Shown: positions 48,144 through 57,977, counted from the first letter of the stretch. The stretch is 64,000 bases of DNA from Shewanella algidipiscicola (GCF_003605125.1 NZ_QPQT01000012.1:62001-126000); one strand, 5' to 3'. Numbers and translations are program-made. Notes: generated by a model from the letters alone, not told the origin.

Positions 48144-48869
48144 TTACCCGAGTTGTTGATAGCGCTTAAGTAAAATTTTGACCCTTTTGACATAGGCTCG
48201 GGTTTCCGGATATGGCGGAATACCTTGATATTGGCTAACGGTCGTCGGCCCTGCATTATAGGCGGCGCAGGCAAGATCAATATCGCCATCGAATCTGGCT
48301 AACATCTGAGCCAAATAGCGCGCCCCGCCGTCGATATTTTGGTCAGGACGGTAAGGGTTATTCACACCCAGCTCTTTGGCTGTCGCTGGCATTAGCTGCA
48401 TCAACCCCATGGCGCCACTGCGTGACAAGGCAAAGACATTAAAGGCTGACTCGGCATGAATTACCGCTCGAATCAAGGCCGGATCAAGCCCATGTTCGCT
48501 TGCGGCGCGCTCAATCAACTCATCGTAATCGGCACTAAACAGGGGGATTCTTTGCCAGTCTAATGTTGAGTCGCTCTGGCAGGCAAAACAGTCGTACAGC
48601 AGTACCCTAAAATCGCTACTGCTTGGGGCATGATCAGCAAACGCTACCACCCCATTATTCTGCGTGTATTGATAAACCTTAATCTTCTCCGCGGGAGTGT
48701 CGATAGTAACCGGCGCATCACTATGACTGAGGCTCCCCTGTTTCGAATAGGCCGCCTTGTAATAGGGTTTACTGGCAGTCTCCTGCGCCCATCCCCCCGC
48801 ACTCGCTGTCAGTAACGATAACACGGCATAACAAGCTAAAAGTGGCAAACCCCAAGGCGCACGTTTCAT
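48144..48869 (-). CDS. Exported lytic transglycosylase (SLT domain)
   Basis: A 241-residue protein with an N-terminal signal peptide, a linker region of about 90 residues containing a CFAC pair, and a C-terminal SLT domain (about 110-235). The catalytic glutamate is in [10 protein letters not shown], and the domain continues with [24 protein letters not shown] and [11 protein letters not shown]. It cleaves the glycan strands of peptidoglycan, leaving anhydromuramic ends. It directly follows the DUF3137 gene (one-base overlap). Confidence 0.9.
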   Translation of the reverse strand: MKRAPWGLPLLACYAVLSLLTASAGGWAQETASKPYYKAAYSKQGSLSHSDAPVTIDTPAEKIKVYQYTQNNGVVAFADHAPSSSDFRVLLYDCFACQSDSTLDWQRIPLFSADYDELIERAASEHGLDPALIRAVIHAESAFNVFALSRSGAMGLMQLMPATAKELGVNNPYRPDQNIDGGARYLAQMLARFDGDIDLACAAYNAGPTTVSQYQGIPPYPETRAYVKRVKILLKRYQQLG

Positions 48870-49879
48870 TACAATCCAATATCTTGGTCGAGTTTAAGTA
48901 CCTCAATCATAGCAAACAGCTGCTTCATCTCGCGGTTTATTTGACTAAACTCATGTTCAAATGTTGCCCCGTTAAATATCGAGCCTAATTCGAAGCGATT
49001 TTCATTACTCTCCAACATGATCAGTAGCTTATTTTCATAAAAAGCGCACTGTATTCTGCCCGAAAACATCGCAGCCAATTCCTGTAAGCGCTCCATAAAG
49101 CTGACCGTCAGCAGATATCTTGCCTCGATTTGATTAGAAGAGAACACATCAAACTGCTGCTCAAAACGAGGATCTTCAAGCTTAACCCGCTCAAGGTTTT
49201 TAAAGGAACTTGACAGGAAGTTAACCAAGCCTCCACGGTTTTTAACCACCACAGTATGGCCCTTAAACGCCTTATGACTGCTCAGCAATACCATGACACC
49301 GCGAAACACAGTCACAGTTTCAGTGCGTTTATCACGACGTACTTTTTTAGTGAGGGTCAGCTCATTGACGGCGATCTCGACCCCGTTATGCGTGCCCTGC
49401 ACATAATCATCAAACAAGGCGTTGTCATGACCGGGCAGGAGTTTAGAGCGCTTGAGTAATGGCATACTCATTTTTTGGCTAGGGCTAAAGATAAAATCAT
49501 CACCAAAATATTTAAATATTTTAGGAAAAACCTGTTGCTTTACATCACTATGGTAGCGACTTATCGGTCTATAACACCACCATGCTAGCACCACTATCGG
49601 TAGCAATAATAGCCACCAAGCCTCCAGGTTATAGTGCTGCGCCCCAAAGAAAAGTCCCACTGGTACTAATGCTGCCATTACAGCCGCGCTGATATAGAGT
49701 CGCCGCCTTAATGACGTAAGACTGACGACGCGATGACTCTCAAACTTGCGCGTTAATGGCTCGATATGTTGCTGATAATGCGCCTTAAACTGAGCGAGTT
49801 CCTCTTTGGGCGCGACTAAACGCTGGGACTGGTGCACCGATTTTATCGGCGCACCAAAAATAAAGCTAAATACGTTCAT
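48869..49879 (-). CDS. DUF3137 membrane protein
   Basis: A 336-residue protein with two adjacent hydrophobic helices (about 62-102) inside an otherwise soluble sequence that starts with a charged segment. A DUF3137 domain lies in the middle (about 130-290). Genes of this family are commonly adjacent to lemA, as here, but no activity is known. It overlaps the lytic transglycosylase gene and is 36 bases downstream of lemA. Confidence 0.85.
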   Translation of the reverse strand: MNVFSFIFGAPIKSVHQSQRLVAPKEELAQFKAHYQQHIEPLTRKFESHRVVSLTSLRRRLYISAAVMAALVPVGLFFGAQHYNLEAWWLLLLPIVVLAWWCYRPISRYHSDVKQQVFPKIFKYFGDDFIFSPSQKMSMPLLKRSKLLPGHDNALFDDYVQGTHNGVEIAVNELTLTKKVRRDKRTETVTVFRGVMVLLSSHKAFKGHTVVVKNRGGLVNFLSSSFKNLERVKLEDPRFEQQFDVFSSNQIEARYLLTVSFMERLQELAAMFSGRIQCAFYENKLLIMLESNENRFELGSIFNGATFEHEFSQINREMKQLFAMIEVLKLDQDIGL

Positions 49880-49915
49880 CTTTGTGATCTAATGCTAGGT
49901 CGTTATCGGAATTGA

Positions 49916-50482
49916 TTACAAATAATCGGCGGCATCCACTGGCGCTTTCGAGGCCTCATCGGCTTCATAAAATGGCATCACTTTAACATTAGCCATAGAC
50001 GCAATGATTGAGCCGGGGAAGACTTCAACCGCGGTATTTAGCTCAGACACAGCAGCATTATAGAAACGGCGAGCCGCCGAAATATGTTCTTCCACCTCGT
50101 TATACGTCTGCATAGCTTGCAGCATAGTATTGTCCGATTTGAGCTCTGGGTAGTTTTCAACATTCACCATTAATTGGCCCATCTTAGTATTAAGTTGTTC
50201 AGCCTTAGCGAGATGCTGTTTAATCGCTTGGGGATCATTGTTGTCATAACCTGCAGTCACTTGCGTGCGCAGCTCGGTCAGCTCGGTTAATAATGACTGC
50301 TCATGCTCCATAAACTTTTTAGCGATCTTGAGGATATTGGGTACTAAGTTAGCCCGTTTCTTCAATTGTACATCGATGCCCGATAATGCCTCGCGTGACG
50401 CATTGCGTTTTTTGATCAGGCTGACGTACCAAAGGTAGACAATAATGACCACTATCCCTAATGCTAACAATAAACCTTCCAT
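49916..50482 (-). CDS. lemA: LemA family protein
   Basis: A 188-residue protein with one N-terminal membrane helix (about 3-22) and a helical coiled-coil domain: LKKRANLVPNILKIAKKFMEHEQSLLTELTELR and NYPELKSDNTMLQAMQTYNEVEEHISAARRFYNAAV, both typical of LemA, with the NxAV helix and a final FPGSIIA. LemA proteins are widespread and of unclear function. It is the first gene of the lemA-DUF3137-transglycosylase-DUF4440 cluster. Confidence 0.93.
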   Translation of the reverse strand: MEGLLLALGIVVIIVYLWYVSLIKKRNASREALSGIDVQLKKRANLVPNILKIAKKFMEHEQSLLTELTELRTQVTAGYDNNDPQAIKQHLAKAEQLNTKMGQLMVNVENYPELKSDNTMLQAMQTYNEVEEHISAARRFYNAAVSELNTAVEVFPGSIIASMANVKVMPFYEADEASKAPVDAADYL

Positions 50483-50945
50483 TCACTCTCCCTTGCCATC
50501 GTCCTGGCATATTATGTTTTACTCATCTTTAATCAGCCTGCACTATCATCATTCCAACCAGCAGACACGGTGCAATAGCAGCAGGCATCACCTTCACCAG
50601 TCGATGTTATATTGCCAGCGATTAATCAACAGACCATACAATATCAAACTGATACTTATTTAAACCATTTGCAATCAAGCATGACTAAATACGCACTACG
50701 TTACTACCTAAACCCGAGATTATCCAGCCTACCTCCCTAATTTAACATCAAATCAACAAAAATCTTAAGTAAACCCTATCCGGATAAATATAACCTTTAA
50801 TAAACAATAACTAATGTGAAGAGATATCGATGACGATCGCGATGTGAAATGGCATTGCGGGCGACACCTAAACGCCAGTTTAACGACCAGTCTCTCTCGG
50901 CTCTGTTTTTGTTGCTACCAAGCGCTGCCAATAACCTTATAGCGG

Positions 50946-50961
50946 TTCAGCTTAGGTACAG
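50946..50961 (+). promoter_or_regulatory. Upstream box of small RNA A
   Basis: TTCAGCTTAGGTACAG. The same box, with one base different, recurs at 51169-51184. In both cases it overlaps the expected -35 region and is followed 21 bases after its first six bases by the -10 hexamer (here TATAGT, 50973-50978). The -35 itself is poor, which suggests an activator site. Confidence 0.55.
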
Positions 50962-50984
50962 TATGTAGGCGCTATAGTCATTGT

Positions 50985-51060
50985 CATTGACCTCACTTGA
51001 CCTTGTGGGTTAATCACAGCTTTTATCCCTTACCTTCCCCAATGTAAGGGATTTTTTTTT
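50985..51060 (+). ncRNA. Predicted small RNA A
   Basis: From a start predicted seven bases after TATAGT to the terminator this is about 76 bases. It contains GACCTCACTTGACC and ends in the hairpin TCCCTTAC/GTAAGGGA with a ten-base loop, then nine T's. No protein-coding potential. The layout matches that of small RNA B. I cannot name the family. Confidence 0.55.
51026..51060 (+). terminator. Strong terminator of small RNA A
   Basis: TCCCTTAC (51026-51033) and GTAAGGGA (51044-51051) pair perfectly; the loop CTTCCCCAAT is followed by nine consecutive T's. No upstream protein gene on this strand explains it. Confidence 0.88.
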
Positions 51061-51168
51061 GCCCGAAATGCATCGCACCAGCACAGCAAAACTCTCACCA
51101 CAAGATAAACGCCGTACATGGCGAGAGTCAGCTTTGCCGCGAGGGGCATTAAGTTCATTTGTTGCTTA

Positions 51169-51184
51169 TTCAGCTTAGATACAG
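51169..51184 (+). promoter_or_regulatory. Upstream box of small RNA B
   Basis: TTCAGCTTAGATACAG, matching 15 of 16 bases with the box at 50946-50961 and lying at the same distance from its -10 hexamer (TATGCT, 51196-51201). Confidence 0.55.
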
Positions 51185-51207
51185 GATTAACGCGTTATGC
51201 TTTAATT

Positions 51208-51283
51208 CCCCCAACACCACCTCCGTTGGCAAGGGGCAATCATCACTTTTTAGCCCGCATCCCCAAAGAGCGGGCCTTTTTTT
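51208..51283 (+). ncRNA. Predicted small RNA B
   Basis: About 76 bases from the predicted start to the terminator. An internal hairpin CCCC-CAAC/GTTG...GGGG presents ACCACCTCC, which is complementary to a Shine-Dalgarno sequence, a typical feature of Hfq-type regulators (the enterobacterial CyaR has a similar ACCACCUCC segment, as I recall). It ends in a T-tailed hairpin. Its size, promoter and terminator loop match small RNA A. Confidence 0.58.
51253..51283 (+). terminator. Strong terminator of small RNA B
   Basis: GCCCGC (51253-51258) and GCGGGC (51270-51275) pair perfectly around ATCCCCAAAGA, followed by C and seven T's. The loop shares TCCCCAA with the terminator loop of small RNA A. Confidence 0.88.
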
Positions 51284-51420
51284 ATCTATACGCCCGCACC
51301 CCATCACCTACCGATTTAAGTTTCAGTTAAAAGTCTTGCTTCATCATAGAAACATTGCGCCACCAAACATAACAAAATAACAACTTAGGGCACAAAGATG
51401 TCCATAATGAAGGAAAGTAC

Positions 51421-53037
51421 ATGAGTCTTGATCAACAAGATGACTTAGAGAGTCGTACAACGGCTACCGAACAGCCATTGCAGCAAAGCGGATTATTTGT
51501 CCGTTTTTTAAATATCGTCGAACGCCTTGGTAATTTACTCCCCCATCCCATCACTTTATTTGCTCTATTCTGCCTCGCCGTCATCGTCATTAGTGGTATT
51601 GCTGGCTATTTTGAACTCACAGTCACAGATCCCCGCCCAGAAGGTGCACCAGGACGCAGTGCCGATGGCTTGATCCATGTCGTCAGCTTAATGAATGGCG
51701 AAGGTTTGCGAATGATAGTCTCGAATCTGGTGACGAACTTTACTGGCTTTACTCCGCTGGGTACTGTATTGGTGGCCTTGCTTGGGGTGGGCATTGCAGA
51801 GCGTTCAGGGCTGCTATCGGCAGCCATGCGTTCACTGGTCATGGGGGCTTCAAAGCGCTTAGTTACCCTAACCATAGTGTTTGCCGGTATCGTGTCAAAT
51901 ACCGCTTCCGAGCTGGGTTATGTGGTGCTTATCCCTATGGCAGCCTTGATTTTTCACTCCTTAGGCCGTCATCCGCTGGCCGGACTTGCTGCCGCATTTG
52001 CTGGGGTATCTGGCGGTTATAGTGCCAACCTGTTGCTGGGGACGGTCGATCCCTTGTTGTCGGGCATCACTGAAGCCGCGGCGCAGATGATTGATCCTGA
52101 GTATTTAGTTGGCCCAGAGGTGAATTGGTATTTCATGTTTGTGTCGACTTTTGTGATCACCGCTTTAGGGGCATTCGTCACCGAAAAAATTGTCGAACCT
52201 AAACTGGGGAAATACGATGCTAGCGAAGCCAGTATCGACCTAGGCGCACAAAAAATGGATGGCGTCAGCGCAGTAGAAAAACGTGGTCTTAAGGCAGCAG
52301 CCATCACCACTGTGGTGCTAGGTGCCATCTTAGCCTTGACCATAGTGCCGGAAAACGGGCCACTGCGTCACCCTGAAACAGGCTTAGTGGCAGGGTCGCC
52401 TTTCCTTAAAGGGATCGTCGCCTTTATCTTTATCTGCTTTGCCATTCCGGGCTTGGTATACGGCAAGGTGGTGGGCACCATGAAGCGCGACAAAGATGTG
52501 ATTGACGCCATGTCTCACAGCATGAGCACCATGGGCATGTATATTGTGCTGGTGTTTTTTGCCTCGCAATTTGTGGCCTTTTTTAAATGGACCAATCTAG
52601 GTGCTGTATTGGCGGTTACTGGGGCCGATGCCTTAAATGCCGTTGGTCTTACTGGACCGCTGGTATTTTTGCTGTTTATTATGATGTGTGGGTTTATCAA
52701 CCTGATGCTGGGCAGCGCATCGGCGCAGTGGGCGGTGACCGCTCCGATTTTTGTGCCTATGTTAATGTTGGTTGGTTATGCCCCTGAAACCATTCAGGCG
52801 GCTTACCGAATAGGCGATTCGGTCACTAATCTTATTACCCCTATGATGAGCTATTTCGGGCTTATCTTGGCGGTTGCCTCCCAGTATAAGAAAAACTTAG
52901 GCATAGGCACCTTAGTCGCCACCATGTTGCCTTACTCTATCGTGTTTTTTATTGGGTGGACCTGCTTCTTCTTTATCTGGGTATTTGCCTTAGGCTTACC
53001 CGTTGGCCCAGGTGCGGCGACCTACTATACGCCTTAA
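51421..53037 (+). CDS. abgT: AbgT family transporter
   Basis: A 538-residue inner-membrane carrier of the AbgT (p-aminobenzoyl-glutamate/antimetabolite) family with about eleven helices. Characteristic parts are GNLLPHPITLFALFCLAVI at the first helix, VSNTASELGYVVLIPMAALIF, AGVSGGYSANLLLGTVDPLLSGITEAA and the late GSASAQWAVTAPIFVPML. Relatives import p-aminobenzoyl-glutamate or export sulfonamides. AAGGAAAG lies about seven bases before the ATG. The leader region contains the two small-RNA candidates, whose terminators lie before its start. Confidence 0.92.
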   Translation: MSLDQQDDLESRTTATEQPLQQSGLFVRFLNIVERLGNLLPHPITLFALFCLAVIVISGIAGYFELTVTDPRPEGAPGRSADGLIHVVSLMNGEGLRMIVSNLVTNFTGFTPLGTVLVALLGVGIAERSGLLSAAMRSLVMGASKRLVTLTIVFAGIVSNTASELGYVVLIPMAALIFHSLGRHPLAGLAAAFAGVSGGYSANLLLGTVDPLLSGITEAAAQMIDPEYLVGPEVNWYFMFVSTFVITALGAFVTEKIVEPKLGKYDASEASIDLGAQKMDGVSAVEKRGLKAAAITTVVLGAILALTIVPENGPLRHPETGLVAGSPFLKGIVAFIFICFAIPGLVYGKVVGTMKRDKDVIDAMSHSMSTMGMYIVLVFFASQFVAFFKWTNLGAVLAVTGADALNAVGLTGPLVFLLFIMMCGFINLMLGSASAQWAVTAPIFVPMLMLVGYAPETIQAAYRIGDSVTNLITPMMSYFGLILAVASQYKKNLGIGTLVATMLPYSIVFFIGWTCFFFIWVFALGLPVGPGAATYYTP

Positions 53038-53055
53038 TGGCTCAGCCTGTAGACC

Positions 53056-53082
53056 AACACGCCGGAGCCCATCCGGCGTGTT
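53056..53082. terminator. Hairpin between abgT and the LysR gene
   Basis: AACACGCCGGA and TCCGGCGTGTT pair perfectly over 11 bases around a five-base loop. The genes are convergent and share it; on the plus side it is followed by TTGTTAT. Confidence 0.75.
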
Positions 53083-53094
53083 GTTATCATACGC

Positions 53095-53967
53095 TCACAA
53101 GAGTGTTTTTATCACATCTATCACCGACAACACCCGCTGTGGTAATGCCGACTTTCGTCTGTAACACAAATAGATAGGCTCGCTCACGGGGACAGATAAA
53201 GCATGCACCTTTATTAGCTCAGGCCGCGTAAACGCGTCAACCGCATAGGCTGGCAACACGGTAAAGCCTAAGCCACGACTCACCGGCTCGAGGATCTGGC
53301 TTATCTGGTTAGAAAAGCCGCGCGTTGACAAGGGCTCACTGTATTCAAACTCAGGATAATTGGCACCTAACAACAAACTGGCATGGTGCGCGCCATCGGG
53401 ATGATCGATAAACCCCAACTGGGTTAAGCTTGCCCAAGTTAACGAGGGCGACTGCACTGGCGTCACCAGTAGTAATGACTCCTGCCCCACCTTGTGACTG
53501 TGTACTTCGCTTAAGGTCGGTTGCCGTGTCATTAAGCCAATATCACTATCGAGTTGGGCAATTGCCTGCTCAACCCCTGAGTTAGAGGTAAAGCGATAAT
53601 CGAGCACCAGCTGAGGATGCTGCTGCTGTAAATCGAGTAGATCGGCATACAGCTTTAACCCCATGCTACCGGGCGACGTAACCCGCACTACGCCCGCAAA
53701 GGGAGGGTCTTGGCGAACAGCCTGTTGCAGCTGCTGCAGCGCCTGCAATATGCCGCCCCCCTGTTGGTAGAGAGTTTGCCCTGCGTCGGTCAGTGAAAAC
53801 TGCTTGCCCTCACGCACTAACAACTGTGTGTCCAGCTGCTCTTCTAATTTACGCACATGCTGGCTGACGCCAGATTGAGTCATGTGCAAACGCTCGGCGG
53901 TACGGGTGAAATGCCCTAATTCCACCAAGGTGCAAAAACTTCGTAGCCAGATGGGGTTTATCATCAC
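53095..53967 (-). CDS. LysR family transcriptional regulator
   Basis: A 290-residue regulator. The N-terminal winged helix-turn-helix is clear: [39 protein letters not shown]. The effector-binding domain begins after residue 90 and includes [17 protein letters not shown]. It ends in the normal family length. Its target is unknown. It lies convergent to the abgT-type transporter rather than divergent, so control of that gene is possible but not indicated by layout. Confidence 0.92.
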   Translation of the reverse strand: MMINPIWLRSFCTLVELGHFTRTAERLHMTQSGVSQHVRKLEEQLDTQLLVREGKQFSLTDAGQTLYQQGGGILQALQQLQQAVRQDPPFAGVVRVTSPGSMGLKLYADLLDLQQQHPQLVLDYRFTSNSGVEQAIAQLDSDIGLMTRQPTLSEVHSHKVGQESLLLVTPVQSPSLTWASLTQLGFIDHPDGAHHASLLLGANYPEFEYSEPLSTRGFSNQISQILEPVSRGLGFTVLPAYAVDAFTRPELIKVHALSVPVSEPIYLCYRRKSALPQRVLSVIDVIKTLL

Positions 53968-54087
53968 AAAATGTAATCAATTTTTCAGATGTTGATAACC
54001 TTACATTATTTGGCGTAATTTGTAAGCTACGCCTCAATTCCACCTTGCAATAGAGCGCGCCTACACCTTGAATGTCTGATACAAAAA

Positions 54088-54115
54088 TGCCAACCCGTAA
54101 AGGTTGGCACTTTTA
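54088..54115 (-). terminator. Rho-independent terminator after prlC
   Basis: TGCCAACC and GGTTGGCA pair perfectly around CGTAAA. On the minus strand it lies 20 bases after the prlC stop and is followed by TTTTTG. Confidence 0.82.
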
Positions 54116-54130
54116 TCTAACACATTGATA

Positions 54131-56170
54131 TTATGCTTTAATGCCCGAATGTCTCAATAGGGCGTCAATCTTGGGTTCGCGGCCCATAAAACGTTTAAAT
54201 AAGGTCATTGGCTCTAAGCTGCCGCCCATCTCTAAGATATTTTCTAAGAAGCTACGTCCGGTTGCCGCATTGAAGATCCCCTCCTCCTCGAAACGAGAAA
54301 ATGCATCGGCCGATAACACTTCGGCCCACTTGTAGCTGTAGTAACCTGCCGCATAGCCTCCCGCAAAAATATGCGCAAAACCGTGTTGAAAGCGGTTAAA
54401 GTCGGCGGTGGGTACCACGGCCACTTGGCGTCGAACCTCATCGAGTTTGGCTTGAATTTGCGCCCCCACTTGCGGGTCATACTCATGGTGCAAACGAAAA
54501 TCAAACAGCGAAAACTCCAACTGACGTAACATCATCATGCCCGATTGGAAGTTTTTCGCCGCCAGCATTTTATCGAGCAGCGCCTTAGGCAGTGGCTCAC
54601 CCGTTTCAAAATGACCTGAGATCTGGGCTAATGCTTCCTCTTCGTAACACCAGTTTTCCATAAATTGACTCGGTAACTCCACCGCATCCCAAGGTACTCC
54701 GTTGATCCCGGACACTCCGGCCACATCAATTTGAGTCAACATATGGTGAATACCATGGCCAAACTCGTGGAACAGGGTCGTCACTTCATCGTGGGTGAAC
54801 AGCGCAGGCTTACCCGCCACAGGGGCGTTAAAGTTACACGTTAAAAAGGCCACCGGATGCTGCAAACCATTAGCAGTTTGACGTCGTACACGACAATCAT
54901 TCATCCAAGCGCCGCCACGTTTACCTTCTCTGGCATACAGATCTAAGTAAAAGCTGCCCCTGTGCTGGCCTTGCGCATCGTTTATGGTGAAAAAACGCAC
55001 ATCGTTATGCCAAGTATCAAATTCGGTTTGCTCTTCAACGGTTAAACCAAACAAACGCGAGACGGTATAGAACAGCCCAGACAGCACGCGGTCTTCAGGA
55101 AAATAGGGGCGCAACAACTCCTGTGAGATCTCATATCTGTGGTGCTTAAGTTTTTCAGCGTAATAGGTGAGATCCCAGGGTGCGAGCTCGCTCACGCCAT
55201 ATTGCTGCTTAGCAAACTCTGTCAATTCGGCTAATTCGGCTTCACCTTGGGCTTTTGAGCGTGTTGCCAACTCTTCTAAGAAGTCGATCACCTGTTGTGG
55301 CGACTGCGCCATCTTGGTGGCCAGCGACTTTTCGGCATAACTCTTAAAGCCCAGCAGTTGTGCTAGCTCGTGGCGTAACGCCAGGATCTCATCCATCAGT
55401 GGGCCGTTATCAAATTCACCGGCATTAGGGCCTTGATCCGATGCCCGCGTGACAAACGCGGTATAGCACTCTTGGCGCAGTTGACGGTTATCGCTGTAAG
55501 TCATCACGGGCAGATAAGAGGGGTAATCTAAGGTAAATAACCAGCCCTGTTGCCCTTTGGCTTCTGCCATGGCTTGGGCGGCAGCAATGGCCGACTCTGG
55601 CAGGCCGGCAAGCTCGGTCTCATCGGTGATCAATTTGCTCCACGCCTGCGTCGCATCGAGCAGCTGATTAGAGAAGCGACTGGTTAGCTCAGATAAACGC
55701 TTAACCAATTTGCCATATTGTTGTTTATCATCATCGCTCAATCCTACGCCCGACAACTCAAAATCACGCAGGCTATGCTCGATACTGGTTTGCTGCGCCT
55801 GAGTCAAGCTAGCAAATTCCGGCGATTCCTTAAGTGATTTATACGCCTGATACAGGCCTTGATGCTGGCCGACATAGGTGCCGTATTCAGACAACAGCGG
55901 CAAGCAAGCATCATGGGCAGCGCGCCATTCGTCGGTGCTTAACACCGCATTCATATGCGATATTGGCGACCAAATTTGGCTGAGCTCATCATCGACTTGC
56001 TCTAGCGGCGCAACAAAATTATCCCAGGTATATGGGCCACCAGAGGCCAATACTTCATCGATTTTACGACGACACTGTTCAATCCCATGCTCGACGGCTG
56101 GCTGAATATGCTCAGGTTTAATATGCGAAAAAAGCGGTAATTCCGCTTTGCTTAGCAAAGGATTGCTCAT
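54131..56170 (-). CDS. prlC: Oligopeptidase A (PrlC)
   Basis: A 679-residue cytoplasmic zinc metallopeptidase of family M3 that degrades short peptides, including signal peptides. The zinc motif HEFGHGIHH puts its ligands at His468 and His472, with the third ligand in the ENWCYEEEAL segment downstream. The opening NPLLSKAELPLFSHIKPEHI and the final GGYAAGYYSYKWAEVLSADAFSRFEEEG match E. coli PrlC. Length is as in the family. It is monocistronic. Confidence 0.95.
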   Translation of the reverse strand: MSNPLLSKAELPLFSHIKPEHIQPAVEHGIEQCRRKIDEVLASGGPYTWDNFVAPLEQVDDELSQIWSPISHMNAVLSTDEWRAAHDACLPLLSEYGTYVGQHQGLYQAYKSLKESPEFASLTQAQQTSIEHSLRDFELSGVGLSDDDKQQYGKLVKRLSELTSRFSNQLLDATQAWSKLITDETELAGLPESAIAAAQAMAEAKGQQGWLFTLDYPSYLPVMTYSDNRQLRQECYTAFVTRASDQGPNAGEFDNGPLMDEILALRHELAQLLGFKSYAEKSLATKMAQSPQQVIDFLEELATRSKAQGEAELAELTEFAKQQYGVSELAPWDLTYYAEKLKHHRYEISQELLRPYFPEDRVLSGLFYTVSRLFGLTVEEQTEFDTWHNDVRFFTINDAQGQHRGSFYLDLYAREGKRGGAWMNDCRVRRQTANGLQHPVAFLTCNFNAPVAGKPALFTHDEVTTLFHEFGHGIHHMLTQIDVAGVSGINGVPWDAVELPSQFMENWCYEEEALAQISGHFETGEPLPKALLDKMLAAKNFQSGMMMLRQLEFSLFDFRLHHEYDPQVGAQIQAKLDEVRRQVAVVPTADFNRFQHGFAHIFAGGYAAGYYSYKWAEVLSADAFSRFEEEGIFNAATGRSFLENILEMGGSLEPMTLFKRFMGREPKIDALLRHSGIKA

Positions 56171-56452
56171 GTTATTTCCTCTAAAAATCGACAGATATAC
56201 TTCACTAGATATGGGCGATGGGCGCGTGATTCAAGCCGCGGGAGCAAAACGCATACAAAAAGGCGCACCACACTCGCCCCCTAGCAGCCGACACACATCT
56301 ATATTGTGATCTCGTTTGAAAAAGCGTTAACTCACCACGCCTAAAAGCATAATTGATAAGCCGCTCTCAAATACAACTTATTATCATTTGTGTTTAGTTT
56401 TTGCGGCGTTATTATTCGCCCCATTCTCGCTCTGTTTAGGCTAATCGGTAAC

Positions 56453-57229
56453 ATGAACCGCTTGACGACTCCGTTGATCACCGCAGTCTTGATGACTATC
56501 GGCACGCCTCTGCTCGCGACAGAGATGGCCTCTTCTGGCAGCGTCGATGATTTACATATTAACAATATCATCACCCACGATCCCTCTCCCCATAACGCTA
56601 TCATCGACTTAGCCTGGGACAGTCAATATATCTCCCAGGGCCGTAATAATTTAAACGAAGGGGGCATTTACTGGGCAACTGCCGCTTGGCAACAGCAAGA
56701 TATCACCCTGTATAGCACAGTTGGGCGCGCCGATAGCATGGCCTATATCGAGTGGAATCTCGGTCTAGAATACGCCTTGCCTCTTGGTGATCGCTTTGAT
56801 GGCTCACTAGGCTACCAGCGCATCCAAGTCTATGGTGATGAAGAGTGCGCTGATAATGAGCTGTTTGCCTCGCTCAGCTACACCCATATTGGCTGGCTCA
56901 CCCCCTCTATTGCCTATACCTACTCAACCGCAGCCGCCGGTTATTTTGTTGAAGCCAGCCTTCACAGTGAGTGGGCGCTTTCACCGCAACTGACCATCAC
57001 CCCTTATGTCACCCAAGGCTTTGATGTTCAATATGTGACTGAAGCACATAATGGCCGTAACCACTTACAGTTAGGCGTCGAAATCCAGTATCAACTCAGC
57101 CCACAACTGACCCTGTCGAGCCATATTAGCCACACCTTGGCCCAGCAAGATATTAAACACCAAGTTGGCCCACATAGCGGCAACTTAGATCACACCTTTG
57201 CCGGCTTACACCTCAATTGGAGCTTATAG
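56453..57229 (+). CDS. Exported beta-barrel-like protein
   Basis: A 258-residue protein. MNRLTTPLITAVLMTIGTPLLA is a signal peptide, which is why I prefer the ATG at 56453. The rest alternates polar and hydrophobic residues with many aromatic residues (WDSQYISQGRNNLNEGGIYWATAAW, then YIEWNLGLEYALPLG) and ends in a strand with a terminal leucine, LNWSL, the pattern of outer-membrane barrels. No named porin family is certain. It is followed by a small secreted protein. Confidence 0.7.
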   Translation: MNRLTTPLITAVLMTIGTPLLATEMASSGSVDDLHINNIITHDPSPHNAIIDLAWDSQYISQGRNNLNEGGIYWATAAWQQQDITLYSTVGRADSMAYIEWNLGLEYALPLGDRFDGSLGYQRIQVYGDEECADNELFASLSYTHIGWLTPSIAYTYSTAAAGYFVEASLHSEWALSPQLTITPYVTQGFDVQYVTEAHNGRNHLQLGVEIQYQLSPQLTLSSHISHTLAQQDIKHQVGPHSGNLDHTFAGLHLNWSL

Positions 57230-57327
57230 CATTCACTTAGCGCATATTGCGCCCTAGGCTAATCTCAACTAGTTTTAAAGCTGACATAAAGGCAAGGAAC
57301 GCCTTTATCAGCCATGGGGGACAAGGA

Positions 57328-57837
57328 ATGCCTAATGTTATCCGCTGCGCCATACTCACCTTTGTGATATTCAACGCCATTGACGGCCTAGCCCAAGCAG
57401 GCGAACCATTAAAACCGCTCCAGCCCGCAACGCCACCAGCAAGCACACCTATCACCTTGCCTGCAGACAGTGCATTAGACAGCGAAGGCAACCCTATCGT
57501 GATCCCAGGCCAGCACCGCAGTGCGCTGCATTATCGCGCCCAAGATCTGCCAACCACTAAGCAACCTAAATCCCAGCGCCGTGAGACCCGTAAAAAGCCC
57601 AAAAAAGATAATCGTCGACGCACCGCGCAGAGGCAACTGGTAGCCGATGATCCTAGTTGTCGTTGGCTGCATCAACGCATGAACCAATTAAAACGTAAAT
57701 TACAGTCACAATCTAAACCCGAGTTTGGCTTTCATCGAGATGAGCTTAACATCCGCAAGAGCGAATGGGATTGCATGAAATGCGGAGCCGAGGGTCCCTC
57801 TGTGAGCGACTACCAAAAGTGCCAATACAAACGCTAA
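57328..57837 (+). CDS. Hypothetical exported basic protein
   Basis: A 169-residue protein. The ATG at 57328, with GGGG about nine bases upstream, gives a signal peptide (VIRCAILTFVIFNAIDGLA). A Pro-rich linker follows, then a strongly basic segment (QPKSQRRETRKKPKKDNRRR, about 95-114) and a C-terminal part with four cysteines (CRW, CMKCG, KCQYKR). The longer frame from 57247 lacks this logic. No domain recognised. It is on the same strand as the barrel gene and could act with it. Confidence 0.6.
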   Translation: MPNVIRCAILTFVIFNAIDGLAQAGEPLKPLQPATPPASTPITLPADSALDSEGNPIVIPGQHRSALHYRAQDLPTTKQPKSQRRETRKKPKKDNRRRTAQRQLVADDPSCRWLHQRMNQLKRKLQSQSKPEFGFHRDELNIRKSEWDCMKCGAEGPSVSDYQKCQYKR

Positions 57838-57977
57838 TCTCAGCCTATTAATACCATCAAGCCAAAGCACTTACTCACTATATGGTCTTTGCATAAAGCC
57901 AAAAACGCCACTGGTTTGCCAGACAGTTTGCCCCTACAATGACCGCAATATGCAATCGTTCGAATTTGGAGATAATG

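Larger units (their letters stand above)
50483..51420. other. Long intergenic region with two terminator-bounded transcription units
   Basis: Nearly 0.94 kb with no protein gene I accept. Two strong Rho-independent terminators on the plus strand (51026-51060 and 51253-51283) have no coding gene before them. Each is preceded at the same distance by a matching box and a -10-like hexamer. This is described under the two small-RNA candidates. Confidence 0.7.
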
